Shown here: positions 50,901 to 63,239 of the stretch, one piece after another | Position numbering within the stretch: position 1 is the first letter of the stretch | Layout of the letters: each line of letters starts with the position of its first letter | DNA from: Apricaphanius iberus | Lineage: Eukaryota > Chordata > Actinopteri > Cyprinodontiformes > Aphaniidae | Assembly: GCA_028564705.1 (NCBI GenBank) | Contig: JAPXFQ010000899.1 | Span: forward strand, 558,001 to 622,000 | Length of the DNA: 64,000 nt | Reading direction: 5' to 3' | The notes under the pieces: model-generated | Database searches by the model: none | The model's input: only the letters and a program-made list of their open reading frames with translations | What the model was told of the DNA's origin: nothing | Position numbers and translations under genes: made by a program

Positions 50901-53900
50901 CATTCTGAAGTTTTGCAGAACACGATTGCACCATTAGATGGAGCTGTTGAGCTTTCCCAAATTAATCTGACAATCGGTCTAGTTTTAACACGCATGCAGA
51001 CACACGACGTTCATATGCCTAAAATATTATGCACATGGATAATGATTCTCATATTAAACAAGAGCAAATATATTTATGCCCTTTTTGTAAAATGATGGTC
51101 TGATCCATGTTTTATTTGAGGCATTCGTTTCAGTTTCTCAGATGTAAATGAGGAAAACAGACCAGTCGGCGCCAGGGCTGAGCTTTCTCACCTGCCTTCT
51201 TGATCCTCTTGCGTTCCTTGAGCTGGTAAGGTTTGTGGTCATGTGACAGAGGAATGGCGTTGCCGTCTTTATCGCAGAGAACTCCCCGCGAGTCTCCCAC
51301 GTTGGCCACTATCAACTCCTTATCAGACAGCAGAGCCACCAGACATGTAGTGCCTGCAGCGGAGGGGAAGGAGGAAAAATGCAGAGGAGGATGAGAAAAT
51401 CACAAGTTTCTCTCAAAAATATTACATCTCAGGGAAAAGGTCAGGAGATCATAGACTGGGGTCTGTAAGACTTATCCCCAAGGGGGCTGGAAAATGTCTG
51501 CAAATTTCCCAGGCTGTCCATCAAACTGCTGCAGAGAGATTTAAATTTTAGCCAAATTGATGGGGGAAGCGGAGAAGCAGAAGTGGCATTAATACCAGTG
51601 TGGATTTTGTTAAATAAATTTGGGGATTAATCATTTTGCGCTGAAGAATAGGGGGAAGCCCAGGAAGAAATTAACTGCAGAATAAAATACCACAGACTAT
51701 TTAATTACAAAAAAATGTATGTAAAACACATGCCTAACAACAGCTGGTGTCAGAAAAACCCAAGCTGATAATAAAACATAAAAGCATGCAAGAACAAGGC
51801 AAGAAGTGGCTGAGTAATGCCTCCATCTCACACAAATCGAAAAATACTTTTGTTTTTCCTTCCTCTCTTTGTTTCGCTTCCCAGCCAAGCAGACCCTGAG
51901 TGTAGGCTAGGAATGGGAGGCACTTTGTCTGAGATCCAAAATCCTGTGGAGACAGAACAGATCTGCCCACTTGGTCATGTGCTCCCCCCGACTGAAGGAA
52001 AAACTGGAGAGTAGGCGAGGGGAGAAAGAGTTAGAAGAAAGCAGGGGATCCTGTCCCACCACATGGAGCTGGCCCACCCAGGTAGGGTTAAGTATAGTTT
52101 ATACTTCTCAGTCTACGTCAAAAAGGACAGACGCAGCGACATTATCCAGTCGACACAAGGGCTCTCCGTCATCTATGCAAGGACGGATGGAGTAGAACCT
52201 AGTTTTCTAACTATCCATCTCAGTCAACGGAGAGGGTATACCTGTGATAGGTCATTTCAACAACAGACAGATTGTTTCAGCAGAACTGTGCTCTACAGTC
52301 GCTGTAATCAGTAGTTAATGCAGCGATTGGGCACTACATGCTTTATATTGAAATGGCAGTTTATTTAATATTAGTATTTTTAGAGTATTCATTGAGCTGC
52401 ACTTTTAGTAAAAAGCCTTACAGCTCAATCAAAACGTACTTTGTCGTCCATTGCTCCTTGAAAAGAAATGTGTTCACAAGCTGAAGAAAATAAACCCCAG
52501 TTAACCAGGAACAACACTTCAATGGTAGGCAGACAAACTATAAAAAGTCCGCACCCCCTGCTGTCTTGGTAGGGAATTGTTTTGCAACACTGAAAAAAAT
52601 CAAATGGAGAGCTATTGACATATTGTTTCAGTCAATAAGTCTGCAACTTGGTGCAAAGTTGCTGACGGAAAAGTTTAAACTAGGCTTAAGAGGGGGAAAA
52701 GGGACAGACACCAAGATATGAATGAAATGCAGGAGGGAGAAAATATTGTATCAGTTTAATAGGTTGGAGTTAACGCTGAACAGTCAACGCAAAGTGTTTC
52801 ACGAAAGACAGTACAGTAGAAACACCCTCTTACGCAATTACAGCCCAAGGTTTCTAGATCTAAAGAATCTAGAGAAAGGCAAGCAGACTTTATTTGTATA
52901 TTACACTTAATTCATCATAAAGCATAAAAAGTATAAAAAGCCATTAGAGAAAGTAAACAGTAGTCAAGTGTCATAATTGTTTCCTCAAAGGCAGCTATAA
53001 ACGGATGAGTTAAGTTTTGATTTAAAGCAGCTCAGTGTTTCAGCAGCTTTGCAGTCATTAAGTTCAGGGGACCAGGGTTGGAAACCACTGTTCCAAAGGT
53101 GGAATTTTGTTTGCCTAATTTTGTTTGGAGAATAGCTCAAGCTCAACCAGACTGGAAGAAGAGGATCTCTTAATAATTTTCAAGTCTTGCAACTTTCTCT
53201 CATTTGAGAACAGGTTTAGGCCATTCTAATGAAAACCTGAAGCTTTGGCTACATGTTTAGATAGTTTACCTACTGGAAGAGTAACTTCCGCTCCAGTTTC
53301 CAGTCTTTTGCAGGTTTTCTGAAAGGATTTCACTGTACTTAGATCCATTCTGTCTACTATCAAGTGTCACTAGCTTCCCTGCTCCTGCTCTCAAAAAATA
53401 AAAGATTTACTTAAAAATGTTACACTTCAAGGTAATGCACAAATATTACCGCAGCTGCTCCTTTAATCACTCGTAGCTTTGAGTGATTAAATGTTTCTTT
53501 TACTTCTTTTTTAAATAAACTTTTGTACTCTGGAAGTCACTGTTCTCCCTTTGATTCAAGACACACATATGGCAAGGTTTCATGAACAATAGACTAAAGA
53601 TTCATTCCTTCAGATTATGAGACTGATATAGATATTTGGCTATTAAATTAGTTCCTGGAAACAGCTTGTGCCCCAAAATATAAATTTTTCATATAGTATT
53701 TATCTCATTGACTGCCATAAGCAGTCCCTTAACTATTAATAGCCAAACAGCTGCATTTCCACAGAACTGTTCTTAGGCCTTCATCATGTTTTTTTGTCAC
53801 CTTTTCCTGCCACAATCTTTTAGCTGCTTTGCATCCATCATATAAAATCTCAATAAGGTAAAAAAAAGTTTGTACTTCTTGCCTAATAAAACGAGAACAG

Positions 53901-56900
53901 TTTAAAGGTTTAGTGCACTGTATAACAGTCTATATATTACAGTCAGTTGACTTGATAAAATCAGTCTGTGAGCAATGACATAAGACGACAGACAGCAGCG
54001 GTTGAAGATAATCAAAAGAAAAAGCACAGGAAGAGACGGTAGCCCACAAAATGGCAGTCCTTTAAGAAGTAGAAAAACTGAAGATTATGTTATTCATTCA
54101 TTTCAAGAGTGATAAAGGTGATAAATTAGATAAAAGCGAAGAAAAGGCAGCTAAGAGGAAAAAAATACACTGATGGAGCTGCTGATACCACAAAATTTTA
54201 ATCACTGGCTGAATATTTATGCTTTATCATCGTATGCATCCTTAATCCTGCTGCACAGACGTATAGCTGAAGCAGCATGGTGCCTTGCTGTCCAGCCAAT
54301 TATCCTTATCTGGTTCCCATGGTGATGGAAATAATAGACTGAGGTGCTTTGCGAGTACACCCTTCCCCAATTACATCAGACATGCCAAGCATACATTCAC
54401 TACTCCCCATCAGAATGCCACCAAGGTCCCCATGCATCCAGTGCCCATGTCAATAATTAGCTTTGCTTGGACAGGAAAACCCTCAGCACTCCAATAAGAT
54501 TAACATCTCCTCAACAGGTTTGTTTTCACTCCAATTTGGATCACCGTGACCATTTATTAAGAGCTGACCAGTCTGTATAGCTCTGAGTAGAGCTAAATTT
54601 ATGTCCTGCTAATTAGCTGAAAAAGAGCTGAAAAAGAGGTGGTGACCTAAAAAAACAGCTCACTTTCCAAGATTTTTTAAAGAAGCCTTCTAGCAACTCA
54701 GAAAAAGGTTTTGGTTTTCCTACATCAGCACAATTTGTAGGATCAGAATAGATGTGTCAGTGTGTGCATTATTGCAATCCCAAAGGACTGCTTGCAAGGA
54801 ACGTCTGTGGGATATAATGCTTCAGTAGTTGTAGCAGTTTTAGTGCATGACTATGTTACTAATAGAGAGTGGAAAGACACTGTTTTTAACCTACATTTAG
54901 CTTATTTCAATCTTTTTTCAATCATCACAAACGATATAAATGTTTGGGATTGTTTTTGATGTTAGCTAAGCCTCCGGTTTCAGAAACATTGCCACATATT
55001 TAACTCCAAAACAACATGGTATAGAAAATCCAGCCATTATCTTATTTGCTTATTTATGTTTAAATTGTACTTTCTCATAAATCTAATGTAATATACTAAT
55101 ATTCCGATACACAGAATTTGGGTTTTCATCATATCTAAGCTGTACTCATCAAAAGCACAAGAAATTAATGGTGGAAAGATTTCACTCTGTGCAATGAATC
55201 TATAAAACATGTGACTTAAACAACAAAAATAGCTTGTATTTTTTTAGATGCACCTGTATGGATCCTTCCAGGGGGTTTTGGGTCTTCCGGGGGGAGACCT
55301 CAACGGACTCCTTTCGATGCGGAAAAGCAACAGCTCTACTGCTGCTGCCCCAAAACAACAGGGAAAACTCATGATGAACTAAAATCCCTGCCAAATGCAA
55401 TAGTCATGTTGTTGTAACACAAGCCCAGAATATCACCCCATCTACCAGGTTTTACATCTGATATGAGGAATTTGTGCTTATATCTTGCCCTCCCCCTCCC
55501 CACTAACACAGCACTTTGCATTAATGTTAATCTCTACTTTGGTGTCAGCTATCCAACTAACAATGTTCATTAAGTCTTCTGGTCAATTTAATTTTCACTA
55601 ACCTGAGTCGTGCATTTTTACAATGCGAATATAGTAATTTCTCATCAGTAAGTTAGTAGCTGTTGAAAGACAAGGTTTTAACTAATTTAAAATGTGAATT
55701 CACTAACAACTGTTTCACTCCAACCCAGCATTCTTTCTTTCGCCACCTTCAACACGCTCATGGAGATTCAGTTCAACTTCAACAAAGAAAATGCAGAAAT
55801 TAAAATAAAAATGTGACAAAACTTCCATTAAAAAACTTGCACAAACAGCAAACACTGTAAAGGGTAATAAAAGTTCTGTTTTTAAGCAATCGGAACACTG
55901 GCAGCAAAACACAAAGAGCAAAGCTCTTGTATTGAATTGTAGCAACTACAATCAAATAAATGGGATTTTTTTAAAAGAGAAAAAAAAAACTATACACTCA
56001 AGGGCAAGGGAAAAATAGAGCCTGACTTAAAGGTTAAAGATTTATTTCTATATCACAGTACAGGGTTTTAAAGAAAAGACAAACATCCTCTACAAAGACT
56101 GTGTGGATGCTGAGAGCAACGATTTACTGAGCCTAAAGCAAGAAGACGAGAGGGTTCATGGGCAGGTTGGAAGCTGTGCAAAGCCATGTTTTATGAGCGA
56201 CATTGGCCTCAAAATTGATGCCAATTTCTGGTGTGGAGGTTAGTAAAAAGCTGAACTAAGCAAGAGTACCAAAAAGGTCAAGCTGAAGCAAGTCCTTCAA
56301 CATCAGTAATTCTAAGCGGTTGCCGCTGGACTGCGGTAGGTTTGCAGCCGTTCATTCTCTTTGAAGGATCATATGACTCTTTGTTTTTGAGGATATGAGA
56401 GTTCAACAGCTCTTTCATACAAATGGCCCCCTTCATCGACTTACGTCACATGTCAACAGTTTTTAAAGGGGAAACACACTACTGTTCAGACTTACAATGA
56501 CACCGTTAGTTTTCACATTTTTTCTTACAAAACATTCCAATAAACACAACTTAAATGTTACGTTTTTCATGGTTACATCGGTTAACCTTGATGGGGTAAA
56601 TCAAATGTAAAAAAAAAAATGTTGCTGTATGTATGAGAAAGTCTAATACCTCAAACCTCAGGCCCTTGTACAATGGGGGAAAACAAGTATTTGATACACT
56701 GTAAGTGGGAAAACTTCAGCAAGGCATGTAGAGGTCAGTAATTTGTATCAAAGGTACTCTTTGGGACAGAATCTAAAAAAAATTAGAACATCATTGTATG
56801 ACTTTTTAAATACATTTTCATTTTTTTGCATTAAGTATTTGATACATCAGACAAACAGAACTCAATATTTGGCACAGAAACCTTCATTTCACAGAGAGCA

Positions 56901-59900
56901 GACTTTTTCGGTTTGCCTTCACCAGGTTTGCACACACGGCAGCAGGGATTTTGGCCCACTCCTCCATACAGATCTTCTCCAGAGCGTTCAGGTTTCGGGG
57001 CTGTCGCTAAGGAATACGGACTTTCAACTCTCTCCAAAGATTTTCTATAGGATTCAGGTCTGGAGACTAGCTGGCCCACTCCAGGACCTTGAGATGCTTC
57101 CTATGGAGCCACTTGTTAGTTGGTCTGGCTGTGTGTTTTCTGTCGTCATCAAGCTGGAAGACCCAGCCACGACCCATCTTCAATGAGCTTACTTAGAGAA
57201 GGAGATTGCTGGCTAAGATTAGGGGTGGGCGATATGAGCTAAAATTAATATTGCGGTATATTGAGCATTTCACCTCGATAATGGTGAGTGAATGATAAAA
57301 ATGACCACATCACTCCCAGTCCTTTTCTGTATTCACTGTCCAGTAGTGCCCAAATTTCCAAAATGCATTTGAAAATATGATGTGTTCTTACTATTGAACG
57401 GCTTCAAACCTTTTAATTCAGTGTTTGACTCCCACTAATTTCTGTATTCCTTAGGAGTCCAGTTTAAAAATCAGAATTGATCTCACAGACCAGATGAGGC
57501 GAGGAAGTGACGGGCTGAGTAAAATCGGTGATTTTAGCGTGCAGTCTAACATATTTTACATTGGAGCACAGGTGGGAGCAGGCGGCAGCGGCTTCAAGCA
57601 GTGTATCAACAACAACTCAGTGGGGTCAATATCTGCTTCGGCTGAGCAGGACCTGGGCGGGCGGAGCGGGTGGGCTAGAAATGCTCTGCCACTCCATAAG
57701 TGCTCCACATTAGAGTCTGAGTATCCATAACACCATAAAAAGTCACTGTCACTAGTCGCATTTTTCTGAAACAGTTGCTAGATAAGTCTCAACACTTGCT
57801 AAATATAGCCACACAGTTGCTGCGTTAGCAGCGCCATTTCTTCTGGATATGACTGAAGGCGATGCTCATTTCTTAAAGTTGCAGGAGCACCGCTAAAACA
57901 CAATGATGGATAAAATATTTTTGGTGTGCTCAAGTCACCTGTGTATATGATCTGTTATAAGATTATAATGCTGATACTCTGCTTGCTTCGTAGGTATAAA
58001 CATTCACAAGGAATGAAGGGGGGGGGGGGGGGTTTGGTGTCTAGGAGACAGCTCTCATGAAACTGCTGCGGTCTCTGGTTTCGAAAACATGTTTTTTCGA
58101 AACCAGACAAACTGATAAGCGAGGAGGGCCTGAGAGTGGGGTTTGGCCCGCCTCATTCTTCACGCATTCTTCTGTGTATAATTGGAGAAAGAGCTGTCGA
58201 GCTGATGAGTCTGCTGTGGGATTCGTGGACGATCGCCCGGCTCGCGTTAAGTTAACAGGTCTGACCGAGAGGTGTATGGCTCTCCACTCTCAAGTGTCAA
58301 AGGTGAGATGCTGTGAAAACTTAATGCCTGTTTGATGAAGCATTGTTTTGCTTTTGCTACTGTATATTGTGTGGGGAATAAAAGTGACATTATTCTAGCA
58401 TAAATCAGTGTCTTTGTTGTTCTTTTAATATTGGGTGTGCCGACTCACAGCGATCCTTTAAAAATATTTTACAAAACACACATCTTTTCATTTTTTTTTT
58501 TTTACATACAGAATTTACTGGCAGGGGCATAATGTCCTCGGTAAATTTTCGATACATGGCCCCATCCATCCTCCCCTCAATATGGTGCAGACGTCCCATC
58601 CCTTTTGCAGAAAAGCATCTCCACAGAATGATATTTCCACCTCCATGCTTCACAATTGGGATGGTGTTCTTGGGGTTGTACTCATCCTTCTTTCTCCAAA
58701 CACAGCGAGTGGACTTTAAACCAAAAAGCTCCCCTTTATCTCAGACCACATGACCTCCCTCCATTCTTCCCCTGGATTATCCAGATGGTCATTGGCAAAC
58801 TTCAGACGGGCTTTGACATGCACTGGCTTGACCAGGGGGACCTGGCGTGCACTGCAGGATTTTAATCCATGACGGTGGAGTGTGTTACTGATGGATGGTT
58901 TTCTTTCAGACTGTGGTCCCAGCCTTATTCAGGTCATTGACCAGGTCCTGCTGTGTAGTTCTGGGCTCATCCCTCGCTGTCCTCATGATCGTTGATGCCC
59001 CATGAGAAGAGATCTTGCATGGCGCTCCAGACATAGGGAGATTGACCGTCGTCTTGAAACTCTTCCATTTTTTAATTATTGCACCAACAGTTGTTGCCTT
59101 CTCATCAAGCCGCTTCATTATTGTCCTGTAGCCCACCCCAGCCTTGTGCAGCTCTACAATTTTATCCATGATGTCCTTGCACAACTCTCTGGTCTTGTCC
59201 ATTGTGGAGAGGTTAATTTATTTGAACTTGTTGCCTGTATAAAAGACACCTGTCCACACACTCAAACAGGTGCAGTTAATACATGTAATGAGTGGAGAAG
59301 AGGACAGCTTCTTAAAGAAGAATCAACAGGTCCGTGGGAGCTTAAATTCTCACTGGTTGATAGGCGATAAAATACTTATGTCATGCAATAAAATCGAAAT
59401 TAATGATTTAAAAAAAATAAAAAATAAAAAATCACACATTGATTTTCAGCATTCTTGTTTTAGATTTTGTCCCTCACGGTTCTTTGATACAAATTACAGA
59501 CCTCTTTATGCTTTGTAAGTGGGTGAAAAAATAAATAAAAATAATCAGTAGTGTATCAAATACTTGTTCTGCCCACTGTACCCGTTTGTGTGTGCCAGCC
59601 ACATCCCAGGCGAGCCATGCTTTTAAAGGCAAAGTACCTTTTTGTGCAAACTGGACCTTATGTATAGCATGCATTAGGATCATTTACGCAACCAAGTTTG
59701 GAGCCACTTTGATTCCTTCGGGAGACGTTTCTATACATTCGCGATCAATATCCATATCATGGGAGTTATTGGGGCAACGGACATGCAGCCTCTAAATAAG
59801 GCATGATCTGCCACAAAACATCATTTAACCAATGTTTTGTTATGAATATCTAGCACAAATACCTTGCGAGTTTGGAGCATCTTGTAGTCTGCAGGGTATT

Positions 59901-61053
59901 TTACATGGTTTCTCTGAACTTGACCATCAGCTGCATCCGCAATGTTTAGTCGTGTTCGGATGATAATTGTGCACTTAATGGACAGCGATGGCTTGCAGTG
60001 GTATTGAGTCCATCAGACCGTCCAAGAAGAAGTTGCTTGATCGGAAATGGATTAAAATGATCAAGTTTCTTCCTTACAAATTTATTATTAAATTAGCCTA
60101 AAAGGCTAACCGCGGTTTTCTAGCCAATGGTGACCGCTGAGCTCCGTTAGCTTCAGTTAGATCTGGGTCAGCCAAATAAGCTTGTAGCCACATCTCAGTG
60201 TCAATCATCCGCCCTCACAGCCACACACTCAGCTCCACCTCTTTGCCCATTTTCTGTATGTTCCCGGTGTGATGAGGCGTGGAACACAAGCAAGATGGCG
60301 GTGTACTGCCCAGTTTGGTTCAAGTCAGCTCTTCAGAAACTTACGGTTCACGTCACCGAGGCTCCATCAATCTTTATATACGGTCTTTGGTTTCCACCCA
60401 TCTCTCCCTCTCTCTCTCTGGTACTATTCTCATTCTTCCCCACATCCCTTCAGAGATAATTAATACAAGCTTTGTGAAGATCAACTTGTATTTAAACAGC
60501 TGAATAAGCAAGCCCTCAGGCCGCTGACAGTCACCGTTCAACTACTGTCAAGCGAAACACTAAACTAGAACATACTGCCTTAAATGCAGTATTATAAGAG
60601 GCACTTAAAAGATTGGTTATTTCTTTTTTATTGTACTTGCTTTTATGAACACCACACATGGCTTGAATCCAATTTTTATACTCTTAATTTTATAGTCTCA
60701 TACACGGATAGATATACTGCTTGTGCATATTTAAATCACTGAGAGGTAATGAACCAATTCAGAGTCTTGACACTGCTATATGGCACATAACTTTTCTGCA
60801 TGGACACATTAACGATATGTGCCTTTCTATATAGATACTGACCTGCTTCATTGTAGTTGGCAGAGAGTTTCTCCAGCATTTCTCTGTCTAATGTCAGAAT
60901 CTGCTGTTTCAGAATGGACGGATAGGAGAGCCCGCCCCTCTCCTTTTTGTCGTCTTTGTCTTTTTCTCGGTCTCGACCTCTCTCTCGTTCATAGGCCAGT
61001 AGCTGCTGGCGCAGAGCCTCCGCCAGGTGGGTCTTAGCAAACTCAGCAGCAGC
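44642..61053 (-). CDS. ppm1l: protein phosphatase 1L (PP2C family), partial: last three coding exons
   Basis: PPM1L is a membrane-anchored Mg/Mn-dependent Ser/Thr phosphatase that dampens stress-kinase signalling (TAK1/ASK1) and acts on CERT at the ER. Exons on the minus strand: 61053-60843, 51353-51192, 44985-44642, with phases closing and GT/AG borders; they encode 238 residues plus stop (about the last two-thirds of human 360). Visible PP2C motifs: [18 protein letters not shown], the metal-site ASDGLWD, and the final metal Asp in PDNITVMVV. The first coding exon (transmembrane anchor, first metal site, DGHGG) is absent and must lie beyond 64000. Exon 2 is 12 residues longer than human because of a charged [19 protein letters not shown] stretch. 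A teleost-duplication copy (la or lb) cannot be chosen from here. Confidence 0.94.
45134..45167. repeat. left half of a split palindrome
   Basis: 34 bp ending ACACTCTTTACTA. Its reverse complement matches 46697-46730 at 32 of 34 positions. Together they form one palindrome whose central TA received the Tc1 element. Confidence 0.85.
45168..46696 (-). mobile_element. Tc1/mariner transposon, 1.5 kb (ppm1l intron 3)
   Basis: Termini TACAGGTGCTGGTTATAAA and, inverted, TGCAAGTGCTGGTCATAAA, each next to a target TA. Minus-strand transposase remnants: [71 protein letters not shown] and [11 protein letters not shown], with stops and frameshifts. The N-terminal coding part runs to about 46400. Confidence 0.85.
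46697..46730. repeat. right half of a split palindrome
   Basis: 34 bp starting TAGTAAAGAGTGT, inverse of 45134-45167 with two mismatches. Confidence 0.85.
46731..47532. other. unassigned part of ppm1l intron 3
   Basis: AT-rich, no recognisable coding frame or repeat termini. The same is true of 48539-49429. Confidence 0.35.
47533..48530. mobile_element. hAT-type element, 1.0 kb, with 8-bp duplication (ppm1l intron 3)
   Basis: Termini TAGGGCTGCACAATTAA and, inverted, TAAGGCTGCACGATTAT. Flanked by ATTCGAGT at 47525-47532 and 48531-48538, a perfect 8-bp duplication. Subterminal GATCGTGAT/AATTGTGATT repeats. A CA/TA microsatellite (48261-48326) lies inside. Related to 17194-18336 but with a different interior. 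Confidence 0.85.
49430..49895. repeat. possible MITE with CCGAT-rich ends
   Basis: Left AAACCGATTCCGATCACAGT and right part with TTTTATTCCGATCAGGTTTT, then CCATGTAAACGTGGC, suggest a degraded inverted-repeat element. Termini and duplication not resolved. Flanked on the left by an A/C low-complexity run (49329-49383). Confidence 0.3.
49896..51191. other. remaining part of ppm1l intron 3, next to exon 3
   Basis: No feature recognised. Open frames here (for example 50220-50450) are unremarkable. Confidence 0.35.
51192..51353 (-). CDS. ppm1l: ppm1l coding exon 3
   Basis: Encodes [20 protein letters not shown] then [20 protein letters not shown] and [13 protein letters not shown]. Acceptor GCTGCAG, donor GTGAGA. 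It is near-identical to human PPM1L. Confidence 0.97.
52088..52690. mobile_element. dispersed terminal-inverted-repeat element, copy B (ppm1l intron 2)
   Basis: Left TTAAGTATAGTTTATACTTC and right AAGTTTAAACTAGGCTTAAG are imperfect inverted termini. The interior is colinear with 9880-10501, including AATCAGTAGTTAATGCAG and GCACCCCCTGCTGTC. Non-coding, about 0.6 kb; superfamily not assigned. Confidence 0.55.
52691..56670. other. unassigned part of ppm1l intron 2
   Basis: About 4 kb of AT-rich sequence. Short open frames lack any conserved motif; no tRNA, snRNA or transposon ends recognised. Confidence 0.35.
57221..58550. mobile_element. insertion inside the Tc1 element, hAT-like left end
   Basis: Begins TAGGGGTGGGCGATATGAGC, a typical hAT terminus, exactly where the Tc1 transposase frame breaks. 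No inverse terminus was found at the right side, so the right end is deleted or belongs to another insertion. Contains a GC-rich tract (57560-57690), a G15 run (58018-58032) and no recognised transposase. Confidence 0.4.
58018..58032. repeat. poly-G run
   Basis: Fifteen consecutive G on the plus strand. Confidence 0.9.
59617..60390. repeat. partial relative of the 26738-28367 long-TIR element
   Basis: Shares CTGGACCTTA, TTGGAGCCACTTTG, GGGAGACGTTTCTATACATT, CGCGATCAATATCCATAT and AACCAATGTTTTGTTAT in the same order as 26740-26930. The right arm was not found, so the copy is 3'-truncated or diverged; the right border is a guess. Confidence 0.5.
60843..61053 (-). CDS. ppm1l: ppm1l coding exon 2 (of 4)
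   Basis: Seventy codons plus one base: [20 protein letters not shown], then a Lys/Arg/Asp/Glu-rich segment, then [20 protein letters not shown] and NYNEA. Acceptor TTATCAG, donor GTCAGT. The flanks match human TAAEYVKSRLPEALKQ and REMLEKL; the charged segment replaces a shorter human YEKDKENSV. Confidence 0.92.
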
Positions 61054-61868
61054 CTGATAATGGAGAGCACAGGCAGAGGGGGGAGAAATTAATACTGCTG
61101 CAGATAAAAATTAGGTTGGTTAAAAACTAAAACAACACTGTAGGAGGTATGGCACTGACATTTGCACATAATCACGCTTCACATCTAAGCCTCGAAGTTC
61201 AGGAAGCAGTCTTAAAGGGATAATATGTTGCCATATTCTGCAATGTTAGATGAGTGAGAAGAAAGCATGTGAATCTTACATCTCACTATTCAATTTCTTG
61301 GGGAGACTATTCGATTCAGAAGCGATTCTCGATTCAAAGTTTTTTTTAATATTCTTTGTAACAGCAATAGAGGGGATTTTCAAATTTCAGGATCAACTAT
61401 TTATCCTCTATAAACTGGAATGTATAAGTTATCAAGCTGCACAGCAGGCAGCATATTTGCAGCACTATCTGTAACTATAAGCATATCTGATGGATAGATT
61501 CCATTTATTTACTAAAGCGTGGGACATCACATTCATATTAGTGGCTGTGTGGCTTTCATCTATCACTTGTGTGTAATACATACGACTCGATCTATCAAGT
61601 GTCTGATGTAGTGAGCCGTGAATGTAACAGGGCTGTATGTTACATTTTTCAGCTTATAGCACTGGTGCTATAGAGGTTTTTGGTTTTGTAGCACAGACAA
61701 AAATGTTGTAGCATCAACACAAAATGTCTTTTACAATCGCTTAAAACCTCGTCTTATCTTCAAGAAGAGACTGTGGAACAGGTTATATTATCTTTCCTGA
61801 AATATACTGTTGAGAGAAGGGAACTGGTTCCAAATTTACAAGATATCACATTGCAACTGGACGTCTAA
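61054..61868. other. ppm1l intron 1, exon-proximal part
   Basis: Mostly unassigned. ATTCGATTCAGAAGCGATTC near 61310 resembles hAT subterminal sequence like that at 3898-4226 but no termini are visible. Confidence 0.3.
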
Positions 61869-62624
61869 AGCTGCATTCAGACCGCATCCGTTGGATACGT
61901 CGAGCAACACATCCAACAGATGAAGTTTGACGCATGTACCTTTGGCTTCCATAGCCTGCTTCTGAGGAAAAAACAACGCATGGGCGGGGCTTCCTCTGTT
62001 GCCGTACGTTCTGTACTATGGTGGATTGTAACGAGAGAGTGACTTGGCTTTATTAGCTAGATAAAGCTAGACAACGTTGACTTTGGGTGCATCAGCGCCC
62101 ACTATTCAGATGCGTTCTGAGTTCGGGGAGTTTAACAGTTTGCTCCAGGAGCTGCGTGTGTTTGAGGTTCGCTTTCAGTGCTACTTCCGTCTGTCCCGCG
62201 CCTAATTTTACGACCTCCTTGACTGCACCGGAGCTTAAATCTCCCACCATGACACCAACTACAGATTTTCTGTTCCTCTATAGGAGCGCCGGTCCATCTG
62301 TCTTTGGTAAATTTTATTCACGATTTTTTAAATCTGTGTTTGTTGAAAATGTTTTCACTGGGCCCACGCTTCATTCAAGATACGGCGTATAGTGACATAA
62401 TACAGTGAGATGCTCTGATTAGTTGCCGTACTGCGTTAACTGCGTTGGATCCGTCAAAAGTTCAGCTTGCTGAACTTCTGTAACGCATGCGTTGGTACGT
62501 TGCCGTATGAAACGCAAGCGTGGTTGACGGAGCCAACGTACTCAACGCGACGTACTCCACCATAGACTTTACATGTAATCTTGCCGCAGCTAACACTGAC
62601 GTTTGGGGTGGTGTGAATGCAGCA
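61869..62624 (+). mobile_element. PIF/Harbinger non-autonomous element, copy 3 (ppm1l intron 1)
   Basis: Flanked by TAA at 61866-61868 and 62625-62627. Termini AGCTGCATTCAGACC and, inverted, TGCTGCATTCACACC. Internal transposase fragment GEFNSLLQELRVFEVRFQCY with the same two stops as copies 1 and 2. A short deletion near 62550 makes it 756 bp. An A-rich run follows (62657-62703). Confidence 0.8.
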
Positions 62625-63239
62625 TAAGACCTTTTAAACAAAACTTATAGTTCTAAAAAAAAAAAAAAAAAAAAAACAAAGAAGAGAGAAAAAAAAAAAA
62701 AAAGGAATTTAGCTTTTGTTTTTTTTAGTACCTAGTAGAAAATATGCTGGGCATATTTAGTACGCACCAAACGTTGGTTATCCAACGCCATTAAACAGAA
62801 GTTAATGGCTTATGTTATTTTCAGTCTTTTTGTCCGAAGTTTTAAAAGTCCTACGTTATTGAACTCAGCATATATTTCAGCCAGGTTCCTTGACAGCGCC
62901 AGAGTTGTTCAGCTCTGCCGGGTGTTTTTGTGTGGCTCACAAAAGAAAGATCGCTCATATAAACCTGCAGATTTATAAAAAAGAAAAAGTATCTAAGGGT
63001 GGTCATTAGCATGGAGTAGTCCTTTCAGACAGCCCAAACATTTGCCTTCAGCAAAGACGGGACAGGCTGCATTTCCCTTTCTTCTTTCATGCTGAAGCAC
63101 CAGACTAGCAGCTACAGCTAGCTAGCAAGCTAACACGTTGAGAGCGCGTCATAATAGGAGCGACACATTCCGATGCCTGATATGTGGGTTATGTTATTAC
63201 AAAAAGTTACAGATCTACATGCCTGTTACGTTTCCTGAC

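Larger units (their letters stand above)
56671..59578 (-). mobile_element. Tc1/mariner transposon expanded to 2.9 kb by an internal insertion (ppm1l intron 2)
   Basis: Termini CAATGGGGGAAAACAAGTAT and, inverted, CAGTGGGCAGAACAAGTATT, bounded by TA (56669-56670, 59579-59580). Minus-strand transposase pieces: [20 protein letters not shown] through AGTTV (58906-59202), [20 protein letters not shown] and [10 protein letters not shown] (to about 58550), then a 1.3 kb interruption, then the C-terminal region near 57180-56840 (GGAGTGGGCCAAAATCCCTG in DNA). Normal elements of this type are about 1.6 kb. Confidence 0.8.

Noticed and set aside
57494..58335. Plus-strand frames of 78-92 codons in the GC-rich insert
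   Set aside because: No family resemblance, and they lie in a transposon insertion; kept only as part of the composite element.
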